From assembly GCF_900105685.1 (NCBI RefSeq), contig NZ_LT629781.1:3332611-3396610 (forward strand): 64,000 bases of DNA, given 5' to 3'. This document shows positions 61,947 through 64,000 of this stretch, in pieces; within the stretch, counting starts at the first letter, position 1, and each line of letters starts with the position of its first letter. The DNA is from Verrucomicrobium sp. GAS474 (lineage in GTDB: Bacteria; Verrucomicrobiota; Verrucomicrobiia; Methylacidiphilales; GAS474). The position numbers and the translations under genes were made by a program. The notes beneath the pieces are model-generated. The model ran no database searches, had not been told where the DNA came from, and saw only the letters and a list, made by a program, of their open reading frames with translations.

Positions 61947-61975
61947 TAGAATGCTAAAAAGAATTTTTCTCGCAA
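61947..61975 (-). promoter_or_regulatory. Candidate promoter of the str-S10 block
   Basis: On the minus strand TTGCGA (61970-61975) and ATTCTA (61947-61952) with a 17-base spacer in an A/T-rich stretch. The AT-rich sequence just upstream (TTTTTTGTTTTTTATCC region) could act as an UP element. It would drive rpsL and perhaps the whole chain. Confidence 0.55.
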
Positions 61976-62008
61976 GAAATTTTTTGTTTTTTTATCCGAG
62001 GGTGGTTC

Positions 62009-62133
62009 GGTTTCCGCTTGCATCGGAAACCATCCCCTGCCCCGCCGTCGTCAAAACGGCCGCTTTTGGGGACGAATCGGCGGCCGATTCCCTCCCCTTT
62101 TGGGAACGAAACGCCGGGAAGGCCACTTCCCGG
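62009..62133. other. Cluster of three inverted repeats upstream of the str promoter
   Basis: GGTTTCCG / CGGAAACC (62009-62016 with 62024-62031), CGGCCGC / GCGGCCG (62057-62063 with 62080-62086) and CCGGGAAG / CTTCCCGG (62114-62121 with 62126-62133). The last one lies 23 bases after the stop of the small membrane-protein gene and may be its terminator. The other two have no obvious role. Confidence 0.45.
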
Positions 62134-62156
62134 GCGAACATTCCCTTGACAGAAAA

Positions 62157-62372
62157 TCAGGGATTCGCGGGAGCGGCGGCGGCCGTCTGAGCCGCGCTGT
62201 CAGGGGTTGTAGCGGGGGTCGCCGGGGTCGCGGCGACCTGCCGGACCGTGGCGGGAGCGCCGTAAATATCGGCCATTCCCTGAATCTTCTCCTCCACGTG
62301 GGTCCACTGGACCCAGAGGACGACGCCGAAGGCGACGCAGGCGGAGACGATGTTGCCGAAAAAGGTATTCAT
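62157..62372 (-). CDS. Small single-helix membrane protein, unknown function
   Basis: 71 aa. MNTFFGNIVSACVAFGVVLW is a single membrane helix, followed by QWTHVEEKIQGMADIY and an Ala/Pro/Thr-rich tail. Chosen start ATG at 62372 begins the helix; a longer in-frame ORF upstream is low-complexity. I do not recognise a family. Lies 106 bases downstream of gmhA on the same strand. Confidence 0.6.
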   Translation of the reverse strand: MNTFFGNIVSACVAFGVVLWVQWTHVEEKIQGMADIYGAPATVRQVAATPATPATTPDSAAQTAAAAPANP

Positions 62373-62478
62373 ACGAGGAGGAAGCGGGGTGGAAAACGGG
62401 GAAAGCGGAGGTGAAGGAGGCTGATTTGCGAGGCGGAGGAGGAGGAAACGGTGTGATCGGGGCGGCTCTTTTCCCGAT

Positions 62479-63069
62479 TTAGGCCGCCGGGAAGGCGACC
62501 TCGACGGTCTCCAGAATGGCGTGCATCGCCCAGGTATGGAGTTCCTGGATGCGGGCGGTGTTCTTCGCCGGGACGATCCAGGCGACGTCGACGAGGGGGG
62601 CGAGTTCCCCGCCGTCCTTGCCGAGGAGGCCAAGGGTCTTCACGCCGAGATCCTTCGCGGCCTGGACGGCCAGGACGAGATTCCTCGAGTTCCCGCTGGT
62701 CGAGTAGACGACGAGGACGTCGCCGGGACGGCCCAGCCCCTCGACCTGGCGGGAGAAGATCTTGTCGAAGCCGAAGTCGTTCCCGATGCAGGTCAGGGCG
62801 GTGGCATCGGCGGCGAGGCAGACGGCGGGAAGGGCGACGCGGTCGCTCCGGTAACGGCCGATCAGTTCCTCGGCCATGTGGAGGGCGTCGGAGGCGCTCC
62901 CGCCGTTCCCGGCGGTGAGGATCTTCTTCCCCCCGCGCAGGGCGGCGACGACGACCTCGGCCATGGCGGAGACGGGACCGATCGAGCTCCCGGCGGCCTC
63001 GACCAGAGCGCGCAGCTCGGCGAATTGTGTTTCGACGATTGACCCGTATGCCACTGCTTCGCTACTCAT
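62479..63069 (-). CDS. gmhA: Phosphoheptose isomerase (GmhA-like, SIS domain)
   Basis: 196 aa. Converts sedoheptulose 7-phosphate to D-glycero-D-manno-heptose 7-phosphate for LPS core. SIS-domain motifs TAGNGGSASDALHMAEELIG, CIGNDFGFDKIFSRQVEGLG and YSTSGNSRNLVLA; zinc/catalytic residues His64, Glu68, Gln175 and His183 are in place (spacing as in E. coli). Divergent from the LptF/G gene with only 20 bases between start codons. Confidence 0.94.
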   Translation of the reverse strand: MSSEAVAYGSIVETQFAELRALVEAAGSSIGPVSAMAEVVVAALRGGKKILTAGNGGSASDALHMAEELIGRYRSDRVALPAVCLAADATALTCIGNDFGFDKIFSRQVEGLGRPGDVLVVYSTSGNSRNLVLAVQAAKDLGVKTLGLLGKDGGELAPLVDVAWIVPAKNTARIQELHTWAMHAILETVEVAFPAA

Positions 63070-63089
63070 AAGAGCTGCCAGATTAGATC

Positions 63090-64000
63090 GTGAAGATTCT
63101 CCTTCGCCACCTTTTTGTTTCCCTCCTGAGTTCGTTCCTGTTCTGCCTGGGGGCGTGCCTCCTGCTGCTGATCGTCCAGGACCTCTTCAATTCGATCGAC
63201 GAATTCACCCAGAACCGGGACCGGGCCTCCCTGATCTTCTCCTATTACGGGGCGCTGATCCCGGGGGCGCTCCTGATGGTCCTCCCCCCGGCCCTCCTCT
63301 TCTCCACTCTCTATACGCTCCTGACGCTGAACCGGACGAGCCAGCTGGTGGCGATGCAGGCCTGCGGCGTCAGCCCCGGGGCGATCTTCCTTCCTTTCAT
63401 CGTCCTCGGCTTCGCGGGGACGGTCCTCCTCTACTTCCTCACCCTCGGCCCCGGGGGCGACGCCCGCGCCCGCCAGAAGTCGATCATGGAGGAGCTCCGG
63501 AGCAAGCCGGGGACGGAGCGCGTCTATAACGCCCAGGTCTACCGCGATTCCTCCCGCCACCGGACCTGGTTCGTCCAATCCCTCTCCCTTTCGACGAACC
63601 TGGCCTCCGAGATCGAGGTCTGCGACCAGAACGAGGCGGGCCGGGACGTCCGCCTCCTCTTCGCCCGCCGGGGGCTCTGGGACGCCGCGACGGCGACCTG
63701 GACGCTGGAGGACGTCCTCGTCGAGTCGTTCGACGAGCAGGGGGCGATGGCGACACAGCAGTTCTTCGACCGCTTCCCCCTCTCCGACGCCGGGGAGGCC
63801 GCCGCCCCCCAGCAGATGGTGAAGACCCTGCGGAGCCCCGACGAGATGTCGATCGGCGACCTCCGCCGCGCCGTCGACAACTCGGAGATCGATGCCGCCC
63901 GCCTCTCCCCCTACCAGGCCCAGATCGATTACCTCCTCGTCTACCCCTGGGCGGCGGTGGTCCTCGTCCTCTTCGCCCTCCCGCAGGGGCTCGAATCGGG
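63090..64000 (+). CDS. LPS export permease LptF/LptG family, partial
   Basis: First 303 codons; cut by the right edge. Start GTG giving MKILLRHLFVSLLSSFLF. YjgP/YjgQ-type inner-membrane permease of the Lpt LPS-transport complex: membrane helices at about 10-32, 50-75 and 98-118, with the family stretch TLYTLLTLNRTSQLVAMQAC followed by GVSPG, then a periplasmic beta-jellyroll-like domain (about 130-255). LptF and LptG cannot be told apart here. Divergent from gmhA; both belong to LPS biology. Confidence 0.9.
   Translation, partial: MKILLRHLFVSLLSSFLFCLGACLLLLIVQDLFNSIDEFTQNRDRASLIFSYYGALIPGALLMVLPPALLFSTLYTLLTLNRTSQLVAMQACGVSPGAIFLPFIVLGFAGTVLLYFLTLGPGGDARARQKSIMEELRSKPGTERVYNAQVYRDSSRHRTWFVQSLSLSTNLASEIEVCDQNEAGRDVRLLFARRGLWDAATATWTLEDVLVESFDEQGAMATQQFFDRFPLSDAGEAAAPQQMVKTLRSPDEMSIGDLRRAVDNSEIDAARLSPYQAQIDYLLVYPWAAVVLVLFALPQGLES

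Noticed and set aside
1..64000. CRISPR arrays, insertion sequences, prophage or integrase genes
   Set aside because: No repeat-spacer pattern, transposase, integrase or attachment-site signature was seen anywhere in the window.

Overview
The window is a high-GC chromosomal segment of a motile, Gram-negative (outer-membrane) bacterium with strongly C-biased third codon positions. Flagellar, heptose/LPS-export and PVC-like features point to Verrucomicrobiota or a close relative. That assignment is an inference from gene content, operon layout and structured intergenic repeats; no 16S gene is present. No insertion sequence, prophage, CRISPR array or replication origin was seen. It is ordinary core genome with several local oddities.

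Layout: (1) 1-6438, minus strand: early flagellar operon flgB-flgC-fliE-fliF-fliG-fliH-fliI-fliJ (fliJ runs off the left edge). (2) 6.6-13.3 kb: small zinc-ribbon protein, pterin dehydratase, RhlE-like helicase, RmuC, a divergent pair of glycosyltransferases and a DUF2059 protein. (3) 13.4-17.8 kb: lysS, an MFS transporter, two lysophospholipid acyltransferase-like proteins and tRNA-Val(GAC). (4) 18-25.7 kb: single-domain response regulator, a small membrane protein, a compact UvrC, a chemoreceptor, FtsK and a STAS protein. (5) 25.8-28.7 kb: grpE, a frameshifted dnaJ and a UDP-glucuronate 4-epimerase-type gene. (6) 28.7-36.3 kb: a peptide-scavenging operon (S9A lipoprotein peptidase plus oligopeptide-binding protein and two permeases, no ATPase), divergent from a second S9 peptidase. 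(7) 36.4-42 kb: dGTPase-like HD protein, aldose-1-epimerase homologue, moaA-moaD-moaE, a yeast-type cytosine deaminase and a DUF4177 protein. (8) 42.1-61.9 kb, minus strand: one nearly continuous str-S10-spc-alpha block, rpsL to rplQ, with rpoA, secY, map and infA. (9) 62.1-64 kb: small membrane protein, gmhA and a partial lptF/lptG.

The most interesting points are: two copies of a three-hairpin intergenic element (near 12.7 and 41.6 kb) whose stems covary while a loop is conserved, both between convergent genes; a secreted coiled-coil protein inserted between rpsS and rplV; parallel loss of zinc ligands in S14 and L36; absence of rpmD and tuf from the ribosomal block; a UvrC lacking most of the segment between its UVR and nuclease domains; a one-base frameshift in a G7 tract of dnaJ; and a tightly coupled peptidase-Opp operon without ATPases. 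Many genes here start without a Shine-Dalgarno sequence, after pyrimidine-rich leaders.
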